A model generated the notes under the pieces. It was not told the origin of the DNA, made no database searches, and saw only the letters and a list, made by a program, of their open reading frames with translations. From positions 682,001 through 746,000 of the forward strand of contig JAGFBZ010001970.1 of NCBI GenBank assembly GCA_018398805.1: a stretch of DNA of 64,000 nucleotides, given 5' to 3'. Positions 59,385 to 64,000 of the stretch are shown piece after piece; positions within the stretch are counted from its first letter, which is position 1, and each line of letters starts with the position of its first letter. The stretch is from Hirundichthys speculiger (lineage: Eukaryota; Chordata; Actinopteri; Beloniformes; Exocoetidae). The position numbers and the translations under genes were made by a program.

Positions 59385-59720
59385 AGTTCAATTCAGTTAA
59401 ATGTATTTTTATTTGTATAGCGTCTATTTTAATACAAATTGTCTCTAGGTGATTTTCAGAGACCCAGAGCATGACCCCCAATCAAATATTACATTTCAAA
59501 GAAAGAATGGCCAGTAAAAGACTGCCCTCGTGGGAGAAAAACCTTTAAGCCAAGCAGTGGCAAGAAAAAAAACCTCCCCTTTATGAGTGTAGAAGCATTG
59601 AGCAGGACCTGGCTCATAAGGGGGGACCTTCCTGTAGAGGCACATATGAAATATATGTAAACACAAGTGTCATAGATGATCAGTTGGTTTCTGGAAAGGA
59701 TGGTAATCAATAAAAATCAA
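59385..59720 (+). repeat. widespread teleost interspersed repeat
   Basis: TTTTTATTTGTATAGCGTCT, GAGACCCAGAGCATGACCCC, GTGGGAGAAAAACCTTTAAG and GAGCAGGACCTGGCTCATAA followed by GGGGGGACC run in the order of a very common fish repeat. No coding frame is involved and the boundaries are approximate. Confidence 0.65.
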
Positions 59721-62700
59721 ATCGATGAAGACCTCCAATCTCAGATCCTCTGACCAGAATAGCGTACATTAGTAGTCACTCTAAACAGCAGGCTGTTAAT
59801 TGAAATATATAAGTAATGCACTGTAAAGTATCACATCTCAACAATTCTGTCTGTTGCAAACATGTTGAACATATTAAATAGAAGACGGGGAAAGCAGAAA
59901 ACTGATGAAAATATTGTGTAAATAGTAAGAAGACTGGGAGCAGGCAGTGACGGCCAGAAAGTCAGGATTTAAAAAAGGAACCAGTGATGAGAAACTAAAA
60001 TAAATAAATAAAAAAAGGCATAAAGGCATCTGTCTTGCTTTGTCAAGTCAAACATCTCTGTGTTTTATTATTATTTTATTATTATTATCATTATTATTAT
60101 TATTATCACAATAGTCAAGCCTACAAGCTTGACTAGTTTTTTTTCTTTTTCTGCATCACTGAGACACAACGTTACCAGATTCTGATTTGTGAGTAAAAGA
60201 CATTCTATGGCTAAAAAACCCACCAAGGTTTTAGGCTTTCCTCCCCACCAAAGGCGATAAATTTCCTGTTTTGGTCTGTGTCAGAATCTATGTGAGGTAC
60301 CGATCACTCATGATCCTCTCTCTCTCTCTCTCTCTCTCACACACCCACACACACACACACACACATCCACACACACGGGCATCAGGGCATTTCCTCCACT
60401 CACCTGAGGATCTTGAAGACATATTGTCATAAACTGACCATGACCGACTCTCTGTTGATAAGTGTTATTAGACATGGTCTTTCCCTTTGCTCAAAGTCCT
60501 TGAGTTTCTCATATGTTTGATGTCGTATTGCTTTGTTGCTTCCAGACATCAACTCAAGAAATGATTTGCTCTCAGATTTAATTGACGTGGGCTTAATGGA
60601 AATCCTCTCAGTTTTCATTCATGCCCATGAGATTCTTTTTTTTTTTCTCCTGATTGCTTGGTGAAAGGTCCAATATCCCTTTTGGTGACTTTACCTTCTC
60701 ATGACTCTTTCATTAACAAACTATTGAATTCTTGAACTGCAAATATTCAGATTGTATCTGCCTTTTGAGATGTGGAAGACTTGGTCTTTCTGGTAATAGC
60801 TTTCTTTGTTACACAGGACAGCCCTACTGCTCCCATGATATCACTTTTTTTTTTATTTCATACAGTTGTACTTTATTGTTTCCAATATATTTTGCTTACT
60901 CAATTAAAATGCTGTTTACACATGGCAAAAATGTATCTGGGGAGAAAAAAAAACTTCTAGAAAGACTTTTATGATTAAAATATTGTGCTTGCAGCATGTC
61001 TGAGTAGAAGAAAAATGCAAATTAAAATTCCTTAGACATCAGATTATCCATTTAAAATATTTAGTTTAAGTTAACAACAACAAATAGAGTCCATGTAAAG
61101 GATGCTGGATTGGTGTATGGAAATGTACGTCATCAGTGATGTGGTGCCATGAATGGATGCTTGTAAATGTACATGGAAATGTTTACAGGAACAGAAACCA
61201 ACCAACAACCTGTAGGGTCCATGTTGAGGAGAGGAAGCTGCCCAGAGAGTCTCGTGAAAACCCTGCCAGAAACTGGATTTTATAGCTATAACTACTCAGC
61301 TCAGGTGTAGCACATTCTCTAATGACCCACTGAGGATCTTTCCAGGGGAGAAAACATTATTAGGCAGGAAGCCAAGATGGCGGACTATCACATTCAGGAA
61401 AAAACCCTAAAGTAAACTGTCATGGTCTGAAATGATTTATTAAAACTACTCCATATAGCTCTATAATAATCACCAAAACAAACAATCATAGAATATAAGT
61501 GAAAAGAAAGAACAAACTGGTCCTAAATTAGTCACCCAAATAAAATAATTTGGATTTACGTTCAAGTAAAAGTATGTAAGAAGTAAAAGTAAGAGTATTT
61601 ATTTAACTCTAACTGCATGCAAAAAATAAAAATAGAAATAATCAAAATATTTTGGAAGTGTAGGTTTGACAGCCATTAATGAGACATCTTTGGATTGCGT
61701 TGAATTTTGTCCTGTAGATGGAGCAAATAGAATCTAACATGTTTACCCACAAGCCATCCAGATCTAATCAGGAACTGAGAAGCAGGAAAGTAAGTGAAAA
61801 ATCCACAAACCTTGCACTGCACCACTGCTTTGTCAGTGCTGTTTTAAACAGATCAATTGCTTCAGTTCATATTGTCAGATCCTTTATATCCTTCCCCTCA
61901 AGGCTTGTGCTTTAGCTCTTAACGCGTAAAAACAGACCTGATGGATGGCTTTGCAGCACCCTGTCTGGGACAAGGGAATCCCCAAACTGCTCCCGGTCTC
62001 CACATGCAACCCCTCTCCCCGCATCATCCTCACCAAATCATCTGTCCTCCTGGAGCCACTTGGCAGGCTGCTGTTCAGCGTTTTGCCAACTTCGGTTTGC
62101 TCTTTCATCTGATTGAATCACAAGCACACTAATATTCAGGCGTTCCTACAAAGGTCTGTCTGAAAGCCTGGATGAGGGAGACAGAGGCATCTAAAGATCA
62201 GAAAAAATAAACATGAAGAAACATAAGATTTATTGTACATAGATTTGAAAAAAAGACAGTAAAATATGATGTGTATGTGAGAACACTCGCGTACACTAAC
62301 ACATCCCCTCTTCACACACCATCAGTGGGTTGAGAGATATTGATCTGGCATCTGGTCCTCCCAAGCCAAAGGCTAACATCCACGGTTATTTACTGGATAT
62401 CCGCTGTTTTACTAATAAATCTTTGGTTGATAGAATAAATAATTCAATATGAAGCAAAAAAAAAAAATGCAGCTGTGAAAGGTAGAGTGAGGGAAGGAAA
62501 TGAAGCTTAGCCGTATGTGGTTGATACAAACTAGCCATCAAATAAACTGAAACATATTTCTCCGCTGGGTTTGTCCTGCTGTGTCTGCTTCAGGATGATT
62601 AAACTCCATCAGGAACAGATGAAACTTCTTTTTTTTTTCCAAGCCACACTTTGAAAAATGGCTCTCTACCAAAGTGTGTTTGCTTGCTTTGGTTCAACAT

Positions 62701-64000
62701 TACTCAGAGCTGGACATACCCTTCTCCCGCCAGTAAGTACGAAGGTGCTAAAAAACAAAGCTCTGAAGGCTTGGAGTTTTAAAGGAAATTGTAAATAGAC
62801 CATTACTGATAGAGGGCAGCCTTTCTTCCTCTTTGATGATGGGTACCTTGTGTTTTGCTTATCTTTTTAACTATCAGCTTGAGAGATTCGGAAATGTCCT
62901 TACTCTGAATCAAGACCTAATGTATCCACAATAGTCAAGTTGAAAAGATAGGCGAACAAAATGTCCCTGCTGTTTTCTCAAAATACCCAGCTCAAATTAC
63001 AAAGGAAGGTTGCAAATATGTATTTGTGGCCTGTGGTGCACATCAGGTGAATTTGAAATTGTCAGAATGCATTCCTTATCATCGTATATTCACAGACAGC
63101 CAGCGTTGGCTTCATTTTTCTCCATCCATTTAAGAAATTTAAATCCCAAAGCCCAATATGTAAAGTGACTAAAGCATTAGTGCGGAGAGAAAGGGCTTTA
63201 TTAAGTACTTGAGCCATTTCCATCACATGGAGCATAAATCAGCTTCCAATATTAATGCGTCACGTGTACAAGGTTAAGGAGAGCAAAATATTCTAATGAG
63301 ACCTGTGATTACTTCATAATGTGTAAGTAGCAGGAGCCTTTGGCTGAGGCCTAAGTGGTTACAGATGCAATTCTGAAATCCCAATTACTTTGAAAATAGC
63401 AAACATTCACTGTGCAGTTCAGGCCGTGGTCACTCTTCACTTTCTGATTATGATTCAGATAGTTTATCCTTTTTGTTTTTTTCCCTTTTAACACCCAAGA
63501 ATTTTGGGTTCCACCCAGCGCTGCCCATGTATTTCTAGATCAAGCCATCTCCACTGTAATCACCTCAAATCAAGCTAACACAGAATACAGAATGCTAATG
63601 TCTCCTCTCCTGTTTCCCTCCCTATCCCACCTCTCAAAACAAGCCTTGTGTGTCATTTAGTCTTTAAGGTATATTAAATGCATCACACTGTAAGGTGCAT
63701 CGATCATTTAAAAGCACCACAGAATGAAATGGATGTGACAGCCGTGTGAAGGAGCAGAGGGCGAATTGCATAAAACAACCAATTATGTCATTCTTCACCC
63801 TCGCGGGCTGCTCTGCTATGCTCACTGGAACTGTGGCTTTTTAAAACATTAAACAAAAAGCAACGAGCTTCTGGGATATGAATATATTCTGGAACATTTT
63901 ATGAACATGTAACATTTATCTTGTTATCGGCCAGGTTTTGCTGCCTCTACCAGGTCAGCGTGAGGACTTGTGGGTTTCTTTTTCCCCCCTTTACCAAACA
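59721..64000. other. intergenic, nothing recognised; possible conserved non-coding DNA
   Basis: Contains (ATT)n (60066-60107), (TC)n-(AC)n (60315-60364) and short A and T runs, but none of the transposon ends seen elsewhere. Segments at about 63150-63360 and 63650-63800 have balanced composition with homeobox/E-box-like words (TAATGCGTCACGTG, ATCGATCATTTAAAAG). I see no exons and no RNA genes. Confidence 0.5.
60315..60364. repeat. compound (TC)n-(AC)n microsatellite
   Basis: About 12 TC units followed by interrupted AC units. Confidence 0.95.

Overview
The window reads as gene-poor nuclear DNA from a ray-finned (teleost) fish. The evidence is an intron-containing vertebrate-type ZNFX1 gene, abundant AT-rich intergenic sequence with long microsatellites, and transposon families that I recognise from teleost genomes (Tc1/mariner, hAT with 8-bp target duplications, an RTE-type LINE, a CR1/L2-like LINE, and a non-LTR element with a restriction-like endonuclease). 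I see no sign of bacterial, organellar or viral origin.

Layout. Positions 59-2515 are the last coding exon of a ZNFX1-like gene on the + strand, followed by its 3' region with several poly(A) signals. It is the only host protein-coding gene I can support. The rest has no convincing host exons. In order it holds: a truncated repeat (2834-2925); a SINE-like piece (8212-8318); a hAT element (8355-9802) with a BED-finger exon and what looks like a captured host signal-peptide exon; a Tc1-like pseudogene (10918-12080); a non-autonomous hAT with a perfect 8-bp duplication (16051-17194); a mosaic element (18291-19086); a Tc1 remnant (22437-22930); a second piece of the first Tc1 family (28668-29055); an RTE LINE on the - strand (37905-40500); the non-LTR element (41149-44941); a complete MITE (45006-45370) beside another Tc1 remnant; more Tc1 fragments (48388-48660, 50097-51165, 55646-56062); a long-TIR hAT abutting the second mosaic module (53437-54595); a CR1/L2-like LINE remnant (56370-57790); and a hAT MITE (58389-59026). 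From about 59.7 kb to the end I find only simple repeats and possible conserved non-coding DNA.

The most unusual object is the 3.8-kb non-LTR retrotransposon at 41149-44941. It encodes an N-terminal zinc finger, a reverse transcriptase with YMDD, a CCHC knuckle and a PD-(D/E)XK endonuclease. It is bracketed by two identical 158-bp direct repeats. Each repeat can fold into a multi-stem RNA (10-, 7-, 7- and 4-bp perfect stems plus a possible pseudoknot), and the stop codon of the last reading frame lies in one loop. The reading frame is broken by four apparent one-base shifts, although the repeats are still identical. The second notable object is the hAT at 8355-9802, whose transposase core is replaced by a host-like first exon ending in a phase-1 splice donor.

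All family names come from recognising sequence and protein motifs by eye. No database search or alignment was run.
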